64,000 bases of DNA from Flavobacterium sp. (GTDB lineage Bacteria > Bacteroidota > Bacteroidia > Flavobacteriales > Flavobacteriaceae). A program made the translations under genes and the position numbers. Numbering within the stretch: position 1 is the stretch's first letter; every line of letters begins with the position of its first letter. The stretch spans positions 124,001 to 188,000 of the forward strand of contig NZ_JAIXSL010000012.1 of assembly GCF_027484705.1 (NCBI RefSeq), given 5' to 3'. Of the stretch, positions 33,127 through 41,590 are shown piece by piece. Below the pieces are notes generated by a model, which was not told where the DNA came from, did not search any database, and saw only the letters and a list, made by a program, of their open reading frames with translations.

Positions 33127-33156
33127 GCAAAAAACGCTAATTTTCTTTCTTTTTTG

Positions 33157-33189
33157 TTGATTTTACTTTGCGGTTTTTTATTACTTTTG
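33157..33189 (+). promoter_or_regulatory. Promoter of xth: TTG -33 and TACTTTTG -7
   Basis: TTG at 33157-33159 and TACTTTTG at 33182-33189 are separated by 22 bp, within the range known for Bacteroidetes sigma-A promoters. The -7 box ends 24 bp before the ATG at 33214. Confidence 0.65.
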
Positions 33190-33213
33190 GACGACAACAT
33201 TTAAACGCCCGGC

Positions 33214-33975
33214 ATGAATATCATTTCGTATAATGTCAACGGAATCCGCGCGGCCATCTCCAAAGGATTCATTTCCTGGTTGCAAGCCGCCAACCCCGAC
33301 GTCATTTGCCTTCAGGAAATCAAAGCGACTCCCGACCAAATCCCGTTACTCGATTTTGAACTCGCGGGTTACCCATATCATTATTGGTTTCCGGCGGAAA
33401 AGAAAGGCTACAGCGGCGTCGCGATCTTATCGAAAATCAAACCCAACAACGTGCAATTCGGCACCGGAATCGCGCACATGGATTTTGAAGGCCGAAACGT
33501 CCGTGTAGATTTTGACGATGTTTCCGTGATGAGTCTGTATTTGCCTTCGGGTACGAACATCGCCAGACTCGATCACAAATTCATGTTCATGGACGATTTT
33601 CAAAACTACATCAACGAGCTTAAGAAAACGATTCCAAACCTTGTGATTTGCGGCGATTACAACATTTGCCACCAAGCGATTGACATTCACGATCCGATCC
33701 GCAACAAAACCGTTTCAGGATTTCTGCCCGAAGAACGCGATTGGCTCGATGGGTTTATGAAGACCGGTTTCATCGACAGTTTCCGCCATCTAAACAAAGA
33801 TCCGCACCATTACACCTGGTGGAGTTACCGCGCAGGCGCAAGGGGCAACAACAAAGGTTGGCGCATCGATTATTGTCTGGTCAGCGAAACCCTGAAAGAC
33901 CGCATCAAACGCGCCGTGATTTTACCCGAAGCCAAACATTCCGACCATTGCCCGACGTTGGTGGAGATTGTTTAG
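33214..33975 (+). CDS. xth: Exodeoxyribonuclease III
   Basis: 253 residues. All conserved segments of the ExoIII/AP-endonuclease fold are present: ISYNVNGIRAAISKGF, VICLQEIKATPDQ with the metal-binding Glu, GYSGVAILSKI, LVICGDYNICHQAIDIHDP with catalytic Asp and Asn, FRHLNKDPHHYTWWSYR, and the C-terminal KHSDHCPTLVEI with the catalytic His. It cuts the DNA backbone at abasic sites during base-excision repair. Length is normal. The stop codon overlaps the first bases of palindromic element copy B. Confidence 0.96.
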   Translation: MNIISYNVNGIRAAISKGFISWLQAANPDVICLQEIKATPDQIPLLDFELAGYPYHYWFPAEKKGYSGVAILSKIKPNNVQFGTGIAHMDFEGRNVRVDFDDVSVMSLYLPSGTNIARLDHKFMFMDDFQNYINELKKTIPNLVICGDYNICHQAIDIHDPIRNKTVSGFLPEERDWLDGFMKTGFIDSFRHLNKDPHHYTWWSYRAGARGNNKGWRIDYCLVSETLKDRIKRAVILPEAKHSDHCPTLVEIV

Positions 33976-34056
33976 GAGCCGGGAACCTGCTATACACTCC
34001 CAATCTTTTATGCCGAACACCGGCACAAAAGGATTTCCGTTACTATCAGGGCTAGG
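33973..34056. repeat. Dispersed ~82-bp palindromic element, copy B
   Basis: It starts TAGGAGCC, its TAG being the stop codon of xth, and has the core ATCTTTTATGCCG / CGGCACAAAAGGAT and the end ATCAGGGCTAGG. The ordered blocks match copies at 9012, 56297 and 62667. Confidence 0.8.
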
Positions 34057-34094
34057 TAAATCGTTACAACAGAAAATACAAAACAAACCGAACT

Positions 34095-35054
34095 ATGAAA
34101 TATAAAATAACGCTCTTACTGACCTTGCTGATGTTGGCTTCTTCGTGTGTCACCAAGAAAGTCTATCAGGATTTAGAAAACAAATACGCCGATCTTAAAA
34201 AGGAAAACCGCCGCATTCAGGACGAAACCGATGATTGCATCAAATCGAAAGCCGATTTAGACATGGCTTATAATGCGATCAAGGAAGAACTCAGGGCCGC
34301 GCATCAGGAAAGCGACAAGAACCTCGCAGATTACCTTTCGGCGAGCAATAACTTAAAGGCTTTACAGGCTTCTTATGCCGCACTCGAGAAAAACAGCAAC
34401 GACGCACTCGAAGCCAACATGGACAAAAACCGAGAACTGCTCAAACAATTGGGCGACAAGGAAAAAGCGCTGACAGCAGAACAAAACCGACTCGACAAAG
34501 CAAAATCTGATTTGCAGGCCAGTTCAGAAAGGTTGGCAGAACTCGAAAGAATCATGGCCGCCAAAGATGCCAACATGCGAAAACTCAAAGAAACGCTTTC
34601 GAGTGCGCTCAACAGTTTTGAAGGCAAAGGTTTGACGGTACAACAGAAGAACGGAAAAGTCTACGTCTCGATGGAAAACAAACTATTGTTCAGTTCCGGA
34701 AGCTGGGCAGTCGGTTCCGAAGGAAGAAGAGCGGTTGTGGAAGTCGGAAAAGTGCTTGCCGCAAACCCAGATATTTCAGTACTCATCGAAGGCCACACAG
34801 ACGATGATCCCTATGGAGGTTCGGGCCCGATTGCCGACAACTGGGATTTATCGACCAAGAGAGCCACAGCGATTGTAACCATTTTAGGCGAGAACAAAAG
34901 CATCAACCAACAGAACCTGACGGCAGCCGGAAGAAGCGAATATGCGCCTTTAGTGAGTAATGCAACTGCCGAAGGCAAAGCCAAAAACAGAAGAATCGAA
35001 ATTATCCTCACACCGAAACTTGATGAGATTTCTAAAATGCTCAATCAGTTGTAG
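34095..35054 (+). CDS. OmpA-family lipoprotein with long coiled coil
   Basis: 319 residues. The lipoprotein signal ends LASSC with the lipidated C18. Residues of about 25-185 are highly charged and heptad-like (for example KENRRIQDETDDC and LAELERIMAAKDANMRKLKE), predicting a long coiled coil. The C-terminal ~125 residues are an OmpA domain that binds peptidoglycan: LLFSSGSWAVGSEGRRAV, VLIEGHTDDDPYGG, LSTKRATAIVTIL and KAKNRRIEIIL. The protein should anchor in the outer membrane and span to the cell wall. It forms a single-gene unit closed by a strong terminator. A short leader without an obvious promoter box follows repeat copy B. Confidence 0.92.
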   Translation: MKYKITLLLTLLMLASSCVTKKVYQDLENKYADLKKENRRIQDETDDCIKSKADLDMAYNAIKEELRAAHQESDKNLADYLSASNNLKALQASYAALEKNSNDALEANMDKNRELLKQLGDKEKALTAEQNRLDKAKSDLQASSERLAELERIMAAKDANMRKLKETLSSALNSFEGKGLTVQQKNGKVYVSMENKLLFSSGSWAVGSEGRRAVVEVGKVLAANPDISVLIEGHTDDDPYGGSGPIADNWDLSTKRATAIVTILGENKSINQQNLTAAGRSEYAPLVSNATAEGKAKNRRIEIILTPKLDEISKMLNQL

Positions 35055-35073
35055 GTTTTAATAGTATCCAATA

Positions 35074-35105
35074 AAAAAGGTTCAACAGTACGTTGAACCT
35101 TTTTT
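35074..35105 (+). terminator. Bidirectional terminator between convergent genes
   Basis: AAAAAGGTTCAAC (35074-35086) pairs perfectly with GTTGAACCTTTTT (35092-35104) around AGTAC. A-runs and T-runs on both flanks allow it to serve the OmpA gene on the plus strand and the sugar dehydrogenase gene on the minus strand. Confidence 0.85.
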
Positions 35106-35125
35106 ATTTAAAGCTTTTGGTGTTT

Positions 35126-36493
35126 TTATTTCACGGATAATTTTGAACTGATGTTTAATCCCGACGGGTCGTTAATTGAAACGATATACAATCCGTTTTG
35201 CAAGGAAGCTAAAGAAATCGAATTGGTATCAGCGTTGATAGATCGTTTGATCAAAGTTTTTCCGGAAGTATCCACCACAGTCAGCATAGCAGGAAATTGC
35301 AAGCCTTTGGTTTTAAAGAACACTTCGTTTTGTGCAGGGTTCGGATAAATTTCAAACTGTTCTTTATCAAAACTTGCCGTGCTTAGAGAGGTGTCGATTG
35401 CTCTATAAATTGTGCCGTTTCCGCTGCCGCCTACATATATTTCGCCATTAATATCTTGTCCGAAAGTCGTGATGTTCGTTCCTGAAAAGGCTGAAGTCCA
35501 TACAATAGTTCCGGCATCATTGATATAACCGACCTTGTTGCTGCAATAATCCGCAAAAATATATTTGCCGATAAGGTTCGGATAAAGAGTACCGCGGTAA
35601 ACATAACCGCCGGTTATAGAACAAGTACTGGAATGATCGTATTCAGCCACTGGCGCGGTAAATGTAGCCGAACCGCTACAGGAAGAATACACATGGTTTC
35701 CTTCGTAGCATTTCCATCCGAAATTCAATCCTGGAGTGGCCGGAGCCGTAATGTGGTTGATTTCTTCATATTGGTTTTGGCCTACATCGGCAATCCATAA
35801 ATCGCCATTGGCCATATCGAAAGAAAACTTCCATGGATTGCGCAATCCGATAGCCCAAATTTCGTCGTTACCCGCAACGGCTCCAGCATAAGGATTGTCT
35901 GCCGGAATGCCATAAGGGGAAGCTGAATCGACATCGATACGCAACATTTTCCCCAAATTCTCATTGATGTTTTGCGCTCTGTTTCCGGGATCGCCACTAC
36001 TTCCGCCGTCGCCCATTCCGATATAAAGATAACCATCAGGGCCGAATCTCAAAGTACCGCCGTTGTGGTTCGAGAAAGGTTGCGCGACTGTTAGGATTTG
36101 TACGGCGCTTGTAGCATCAGCCACATCGGGATTGGCTGAAACGGTATATCTCGCAATCACCGTATTTCCGGCTGTATTGGTATAATTTAAATAGAAATAG
36201 CCATTGGTCGCATAGTTCGGATGAAACGCCAATCCTAATAAACCTCTTTCACCGCCGGTCGAAATCGTAGACGTGGTGAGTGTTAGGAAATTAGTGGGTT
36301 TAATCGTTCCGTTAGGGTTAATGATACGGATGGCTCCGGATTGTTGCACGACAAACATTCGTGTATCTCCGGGTGGATGTTCAATCGCGACCGGGCTTGA
36401 TAATCCGGTGGCAAATGAGGTTAGTCCGACAGTTTGACCCATACAAAACGGGACCATAAAAAGACCAATAAGGAAAGTAAAGATTGATTTCAT
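35126..36493 (-). CDS. PQQ-dependent sugar dehydrogenase-like beta-propeller with T9SS sorting domain
   Basis: 455 residues. A signal peptide of about 19 residues ends CMGQ. The next ~360 residues match the glucose/sorbosone dehydrogenase family: LSSPVAIEHPPGDTRMFVV, GERGLLGLAFHPNYATNGY, FSNHNGGTLRFGPDGYLYIG followed by MGDGGSSGDP, EIWAIGLRNPWKFSFD, and LNFGWKCYEG, as in soluble aldose dehydrogenases that oxidise sugars with PQQ. The last ~75 residues (FEIYPNPAQNEVFFKTKG to the end) are a type A T9SS sorting domain. The enzyme should act outside the cell on sugars or alcohols. No PQQ synthesis genes are in the window, so the cofactor would have to come from elsewhere. Confidence 0.88.
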   Translation of the reverse strand: MKSIFTFLIGLFMVPFCMGQTVGLTSFATGLSSPVAIEHPPGDTRMFVVQQSGAIRIINPNGTIKPTNFLTLTTSTISTGGERGLLGLAFHPNYATNGYFYLNYTNTAGNTVIARYTVSANPDVADATSAVQILTVAQPFSNHNGGTLRFGPDGYLYIGMGDGGSSGDPGNRAQNINENLGKMLRIDVDSASPYGIPADNPYAGAVAGNDEIWAIGLRNPWKFSFDMANGDLWIADVGQNQYEEINHITAPATPGLNFGWKCYEGNHVYSSCSGSATFTAPVAEYDHSSTCSITGGYVYRGTLYPNLIGKYIFADYCSNKVGYINDAGTIVWTSAFSGTNITTFGQDINGEIYVGGSGNGTIYRAIDTSLSTASFDKEQFEIYPNPAQNEVFFKTKGLQFPAMLTVVDTSGKTLIKRSINADTNSISLASLQNGLYIVSINDPSGLNISSKLSVK

Positions 36494-36538
36494 AGCGGTT
36501 TGTTTATTTGATTAGCGGCGTAAATATAAACAAACCTT

Positions 36539-36574
36539 TTGTATGTTATCGCTTTAGCAGTGAATTACATACAA
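36539..36574. repeat. Short inverted repeat between sugar dehydrogenase and MuiA genes
   Basis: TTGTATGT (36539-36546) pairs perfectly with ACATACAA (36567-36574) around a 20-nt loop, and a run of A residues follows. On the minus strand the T-run precedes the hairpin, so it is not a proper terminator for muiA. It may be a binding site upstream of the sugar dehydrogenase gene. Weak evidence. Confidence 0.35.
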
Positions 36575-36603
36575 AAAAAGGGCAATCCTATAAATAGGTT
36601 TTG

Positions 36604-38214
36604 CTAAAGATTTCCGATGATTTTATCCTTAGGGTATTTCACTTTATAACTGATGCGAAGCTTTTTGGTTTCATTGGGTTTGAGGTTCAGATCCCAGGTC
36701 AAGATTCCGGTTTCGGTGTTATTTTTGGCGTCATTGCTTTCCATCAAAGTCACTTCGGTTTCCTTATCGGAGCTCAGCGGATATTGGTCTTTCAACAAAA
36801 GCTGGATGCTTTCTTTTTTATTGTTGCGTATCGTGATGTCGTAAGTAAAAGTCTGCTCTTTTTTCGATGACAGGAATTTCGTTCCCGATTTATCTACGAC
36901 TTTCTCACGCGTGATCGAGATTTTCTTATCGCGGCCCATGCTGAGGTTCAACGTATCTGACGTTTGGTTCGGATTGATATACGTTTTGCCTACATACAAA
37001 CCTTCAAAAATGATATTGGCTTCTCCGGGTAATAAATTGAACTTCGAATAATCGTTGATTTCGGCCAGCAAAAACGCTTCTTTTTCCACCCGTGGCGCAG
37101 CATAATATTTATAAGTGGCCGGCAGCTGCAGTTCTTTTAAAGCCACGCTGTGTGCTTTTCCGTTCGATAAGATATCGTATGGAATGGCAATGTCAAACGA
37201 AACGTTGAGCTGGTTTTCTACAATATTCGCATTGATTGGAGCCGCCGCATAACCCAATTGTTTTTTCTCTTTTCTTATGGCTTGAGACGTGACGACGACT
37301 TCTGATAATTCCATTTTATCATATTCTGCTGTGGCTGCGTAAGGTTGGTTGTATTGCAGCCACCACGCATTCAATTGTGGCGCTTGGTTGTTCTGGTTCG
37401 GGTTGCCGCTCGACAAAGTCAATTTTACTTTTTTCCAGTCGATTCCGGTGCTTTGTGAAACTTGCGCTTTATACATCATGTTGATCGGCGCTGAAATGTT
37501 CTCGGTTCTCAAATCGTAAAACGGCGACCATGACGCTTGGTTGCTGAGGTAATTGATGTCGAAATCAACGTTGCCCGCGACTTCATTCATCACCTGAATA
37601 ATCAGTTTCCCTTTTGAGGTTTTGTCTTCCTTTTGCGTGTTGATCTCGAGTTTGTTTCGAAGATTGGATAAAGTTTCATTGAGTTTGATTCTTCGGTCTT
37701 CAAGTGCATCGATTGCATTGCGGCTTTCGGTTCTTTTGGTTTTGTAATAGGCCATCATTTTCATGAGTTCGGCTACATTCAAACCTGAATTCAAACCTGA
37801 AACCTGTTGGTTTTTATCGAGCAGTTCAATCGTTTTGGCTTCGGCTTCCTTGGCATTGTTCACTTTCTGGATTTCCTTTTCGACGAGTTTGATGCTGTCG
37901 CGCACTTTTTTGATCAACGGCGACTTTTCATCAATTTCATATTCCGAAATATAATTGTTCGTAAACTGCACCGAAAGCACGGTGACATTTGATGGCGCGC
38001 CAATCTGAACGGTACTTTCATTCAGATAATCCGCCACATTTTTTACCACGATTTCGCTACTGCCTTTGGGAAGCATCACCGAAGTGGATTGCGTGAGTTC
38101 CACGGCGTTGAAATAAACCGTCGCGGCCTCGACTTTTGCGGTCGTGAATATGGGTTTCTGGGCATGAGCGGTTACAAACAGTAGTAAAAACAGTAATGCG
38201 ATCAGATGTTTCAT
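36604..38214 (-). CDS. MuiA-family protein (DUF4139/DUF4140)
   Basis: 536 residues from the ATG at 38214. A longer frame begins at 38259 inside the upstream gene and would bury the signal peptide, so it is rejected. The signal peptide has a Leu-rich core and ends AHAQ. The N-terminal DUF4140 part (VEAATVYFNAVELTQSTSVM and LPKGSSEIVVKNVADYLNES) is followed by a coiled coil and the DUF4139 part (SWSPFYDLRTENISAPINMM and LTLSSGNPNQN), as in the family named mucoidy inhibitor A. Molecular function is unknown; in other bacteria the name comes from an effect on capsule production. It follows the GT51 gene on the same strand with a 34-bp gap. Confidence 0.85.
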   Translation of the reverse strand: MKHLIALLFLLLFVTAHAQKPIFTTAKVEAATVYFNAVELTQSTSVMLPKGSSEIVVKNVADYLNESTVQIGAPSNVTVLSVQFTNNYISEYEIDEKSPLIKKVRDSIKLVEKEIQKVNNAKEAEAKTIELLDKNQQVSGLNSGLNVAELMKMMAYYKTKRTESRNAIDALEDRRIKLNETLSNLRNKLEINTQKEDKTSKGKLIIQVMNEVAGNVDFDINYLSNQASWSPFYDLRTENISAPINMMYKAQVSQSTGIDWKKVKLTLSSGNPNQNNQAPQLNAWWLQYNQPYAATAEYDKMELSEVVVTSQAIRKEKKQLGYAAAPINANIVENQLNVSFDIAIPYDILSNGKAHSVALKELQLPATYKYYAAPRVEKEAFLLAEINDYSKFNLLPGEANIIFEGLYVGKTYINPNQTSDTLNLSMGRDKKISITREKVVDKSGTKFLSSKKEQTFTYDITIRNNKKESIQLLLKDQYPLSSDKETEVTLMESNDAKNNTETGILTWDLNLKPNETKKLRISYKVKYPKDKIIGNL

Positions 38215-38248
38215 AAACGATAAATTAAGTTTTATAAATAGCGAACTC

Positions 38249-40204
38249 CTAAAAATCAAATTCTTCCATGGAATTCGATTCGGCTTCGCTCGTGGGTTCT
38301 TCTTTGACTTTTACATAAGAACGTGCGGCGCCTGTAATCATAATCGGAAGTTGGTTGATCGTGTCGTAGGCTGCAATCAAACCGCGGCGCATCATAATAT
38401 TCTTAAGCATTCTTTCACGGCTCACCGCAAAAGGTTTCAAGTTGCCATAAGCGTTGAACTGATACATGAAATTTCTCGGGCTAGGAACGATATTCGCCAA
38501 ATACAAACATTCGTTCAAAGTGAGTTCCGAAGGCCTTTTCTGGAAATAAAATTCGGAAGCTTCGCCGATGCCGTAAACGTTTGGCCCCCATTCGATGATG
38601 TTGAAATACACTTCGAGCATGCGTTCTTTGCTGACGATTCTGTTGTTTTCTAAAATGTATACCAACAGGATTTCTTCCATTTTTCTGGACAATGTTTTCT
38701 CTCTCGTCAAAAATACATTCTTGATGAGCTGCATGCTGATTGTACTGCCGCCACGGGAGAATTTTCGTGTTTTGATATTTTTAACAATCGATTGCTTGAA
38801 CGCTTCTTTGATAAAGCCTTTGTGCGAGAAAAACGACGGATCTTCGGTCGTGAGCACACATTTGCGCAAGAACGGCGATATTTGGCTAAGTGGCGTAAAG
38901 TTCGGATTGGAATCGCCGACATAAACGCCTCGTTGCGGCACATCATTGATGATCGCATGGTACATAAACGGGCCGTTGAGCATACTCAGATTGGCCTCGC
39001 CGTATTTGGTGATGACCAGGTTTTGCTTGTTGAGTTGGCTGTCGAGCACAATCGCGCTAGGTTTGTTTTTGTTGTAAACAAAATTCAGATGAAAATCGAA
39101 ATCGCCGCTCGCTTCCATGCCTTCAAAATGGCGGAACAATCCTTCGGGCAAAGCGTTGATGAAGTTTTGCGCTTTCATTTTCGGGATCGCGACTTTCAAA
39201 GTATAGATTTTATCCGTTTCGTTGTTGTAAGAAACGTAAGGATGGAATTGCATCTGGTTCAGCGTTGCGGTAGAACTGCTATCGACTGCGACAAAGTTTT
39301 CTCCGAACAACAAATGGTAATCGAAGCGCGCTTTTTTAATCACGACATCTTTGCTCGCGATTTTAGGATGGTTTATAGTGAAATTGCTGATTGAAGTAAA
39401 TCCATCGACGTGCAATTCGCCGCCATCCATTTCGATATTAGAAACTTTCCAACGGATCGAATCGAAGCTTGAAAGAATGCCGTAACGCTCATCAAAATAA
39501 GGCACTTTGATTTTTCCGGAATCGATATTGAAAAAACGAAGATCGGTTTGTTTGTTTCTAGGATCGGCAAAACCCGCAATCTTCCAGCGTTGGGTAAACG
39601 TGTTGGTATGCACTTCTATCGCGGATTCCATTTGTTTGTCGGCGAGCACGAGTGTGTTCATGCGCAGCGTGGCTTTTTTGCCCATGTCGTTCATGCGCAA
39701 GGTCAGGTTTTTCAGATTCATGTCGGTCGGAACCAGATTGAGTCCGCGGTTCAGCAAACGATAAACCAGTCTGGCGTAATTCGGTTTTTCACCGGTGTCG
39801 ACCGTATCTTTTTTGGGAAGGAACGCGTCGAAATTGCGTCCGTATTGATTTTTGACCAACTGTACAAAACCATTTTTGGCTTCAAGACTTCCCAATTGAA
39901 TGTTCCCGGTAAACAAATGCCAGAAATTGACTTTGGTTTTAACGGATTCGATTTGCAACAACGTATCGGCATTCTTCGGAACCAGTAAAATATCTTCCAT
40001 CGATACACCATTGAAGCCTTCGAAAGAAGCTTTTTTGATCGTGAAATTGCTGTTGTAATCGGTTTCCATTTTGTGCGAAATATGCGCAATCGCTTTTTGT
40101 AACAAAGCATCGCGAAACACAAAAACACTGACAATTAGCAACACAAAGCAAACGCCGACGATTTTAGCGGTAAGGAAAAGTTTCTGCTTTGTAGTTTTGG
40201 CCAT
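38249..40204 (-). CDS. GT51 peptidoglycan glycosyltransferase with large N-terminal extension
   Basis: 651 residues. A membrane anchor occupies about residues 13-35. The following ~370 residues carry no recognised catalytic motif and look beta-rich (repeated strands such as LRFFNIDSGKIKVPYFDERY), reminiscent of AsmA-like regions. The GT51 domain occupies the C-terminal third: CVLTTEDPSFFSHKGFIKEA with the catalytic Glu, RGGSTISMQLIKNVFLTRE, and MLEVYFNIIEWGPNVYGIGE. It polymerises lipid II into glycan strands on the outer side of the inner membrane. There is no transpeptidase domain, so it is a monofunctional transglycosylase. It sits between radA and MuiA on the minus strand with 18- and 34-bp gaps. 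Confidence 0.88.
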   Translation of the reverse strand: MAKTTKQKLFLTAKIVGVCFVLLIVSVFVFRDALLQKAIAHISHKMETDYNSNFTIKKASFEGFNGVSMEDILLVPKNADTLLQIESVKTKVNFWHLFTGNIQLGSLEAKNGFVQLVKNQYGRNFDAFLPKKDTVDTGEKPNYARLVYRLLNRGLNLVPTDMNLKNLTLRMNDMGKKATLRMNTLVLADKQMESAIEVHTNTFTQRWKIAGFADPRNKQTDLRFFNIDSGKIKVPYFDERYGILSSFDSIRWKVSNIEMDGGELHVDGFTSISNFTINHPKIASKDVVIKKARFDYHLLFGENFVAVDSSSTATLNQMQFHPYVSYNNETDKIYTLKVAIPKMKAQNFINALPEGLFRHFEGMEASGDFDFHLNFVYNKNKPSAIVLDSQLNKQNLVITKYGEANLSMLNGPFMYHAIINDVPQRGVYVGDSNPNFTPLSQISPFLRKCVLTTEDPSFFSHKGFIKEAFKQSIVKNIKTRKFSRGGSTISMQLIKNVFLTREKTLSRKMEEILLVYILENNRIVSKERMLEVYFNIIEWGPNVYGIGEASEFYFQKRPSELTLNECLYLANIVPSPRNFMYQFNAYGNLKPFAVSRERMLKNIMMRRGLIAAYDTINQLPIMITGAARSYVKVKEEPTSEAESNSMEEFDF

Positions 40205-40222
40205 GGTAAGATTTCCTTGTTA

Positions 40223-41584
40223 TTATCCGAAGAGTTCGCCCGCGACGTCTTCAATTTTTGAGACCAAGCGGATTTTAATAAACGTATTTTTTAACGAAAT
40301 CTTATTGTATTTCGAAACAAAAATCGTGGTGAACCCTAATTTTTCGGCTTCCTGTATGCGTTGGTCGACGCGATTCACTGGACGAATTTCACCGGAAAGC
40401 CCGACTTCGCCCGCAAAACAATAGCCTTCGCCAATCGGAATGTCTTCATTCGAGGATAAAATCGCAGCAACTACAGCAAGATCAATCGCAGGATCGTCTA
40501 TCGAAATACCGCCGGTAATGTTCAAGAAAACATCTTTGGTTCCCAATCGGAAACCGGCACGTTTTTCCAAAACGGCGAGAATCATGTTGAGTCGTTTGGC
40601 GTTGTATCCGGTCGTACTGCGTTGTGGTGTTCCGTAAACCGCCGTGGAGACCAAAGCTTGAATTTCAATCATCAGCGGACGCATGCCTTCTAAAGTCGAA
40701 GCGATTGCGGTTCCAGAAAGTGAAATGTCTTTGTGTGAAATCAGGATTTCCGACGGATTCGAAACTTCTCTCAAACCGCTGCCCAACATTTCATAAATAC
40801 CCAATTCGGCAGTCGATCCGAAACGGTTTTTGAGTGAACGCAGGATTCTGTAGACGTGGTTGCGGTCGCCTTCAAACTGCAACACCGTATCGACCATGTG
40901 TTCCAGGATTTTAGGTCCGGCAATGGTGCCGTCTTTGGTGATATGGCCGATTAAAATCACCGGAATATTGGTTTCCTTGGCAAATTTGATAAGTTCGGCT
41001 GTGGTTTCCCTGATTTGTGAAATGCTGCCTGGCGAGGCCTCGATATATTCGGTGTGTAAGGTTTGAATCGAATCGATGATGACGATTTCGGGTTCGATTT
41101 CCTCAATCTGGCGGAAGATGTTTTGGGTTTTGGTTTCGGTCAGAATGTAACAGTTATCGCCGCTGGGCGTGATGCGTTCCGCGCGCATTTTGATTTGCTT
41201 CTGGCTTTCTTCGCCCGAAACATATAAAGTTTTATAAGGCAGTTTGAGGGAAATCTGCAGCAGCAACGTACTTTTTCCGATGCCGGGTTCACCGCCCAAA
41301 AGGATTAGGGAACCGGGAACGATGCCGCCGCCGAGCACTCGGTTGAGTTCGCCATCAAGCGTATTCATACGTACTTCCTGAGCCGCATCAATCTCTTTTA
41401 TTTTTAAAGGCTTGGCTACTTTTTTAGATTCTGACGAAGCCGATTTCCAGGCAACCTTTTCTTCTTTCTGGATGATTTCCTCAGCAATGGTGTTCCATGC
41501 TTTGCAAGCATTGCATTGTCCTTGCCATTTGGCATATTGGGTGCCGCAATTCTGGCAGAAAAAAGACGTTTTTATTTTTGACAT
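40223..41584 (-). CDS. radA: DNA repair protein RadA
   Basis: 453 residues. An N-terminal zinc ribbon has C10, C13, C24 and C27 (FFCQNCGTQYAKWQGQCNAC). The RecA-like ATPase has the Walker A loop LLGGEPGIGKSTLLLQ (around 97) and Walker B IVIIDSIQTL, then the RadA-specific LKNRFGSTAELGIYEM (KNRFG motif, around 255). The C-terminal Lon-protease-like domain has GGISIDDPAIDLAVVAAILS and FAGEVGLSGEIRPV. RadA promotes branch migration during recombinational repair. It follows the esterase-like gene after 6 bp in the panC-to-muiA run. Confidence 0.97.
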   Translation of the reverse strand: MSKIKTSFFCQNCGTQYAKWQGQCNACKAWNTIAEEIIQKEEKVAWKSASSESKKVAKPLKIKEIDAAQEVRMNTLDGELNRVLGGGIVPGSLILLGGEPGIGKSTLLLQISLKLPYKTLYVSGEESQKQIKMRAERITPSGDNCYILTETKTQNIFRQIEEIEPEIVIIDSIQTLHTEYIEASPGSISQIRETTAELIKFAKETNIPVILIGHITKDGTIAGPKILEHMVDTVLQFEGDRNHVYRILRSLKNRFGSTAELGIYEMLGSGLREVSNPSEILISHKDISLSGTAIASTLEGMRPLMIEIQALVSTAVYGTPQRSTTGYNAKRLNMILAVLEKRAGFRLGTKDVFLNITGGISIDDPAIDLAVVAAILSSNEDIPIGEGYCFAGEVGLSGEIRPVNRVDQRIQEAEKLGFTTIFVSKYNKISLKNTFIKIRLVSKIEDVAGELFG

Positions 41585-41590
41585 GGATGG

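Noticed and set aside
38792..39394. 200-codon plus-strand frame opposite the GT51 gene
   Set aside because: Antisense shadow caused by codon bias of the real gene; no domain or start signal.
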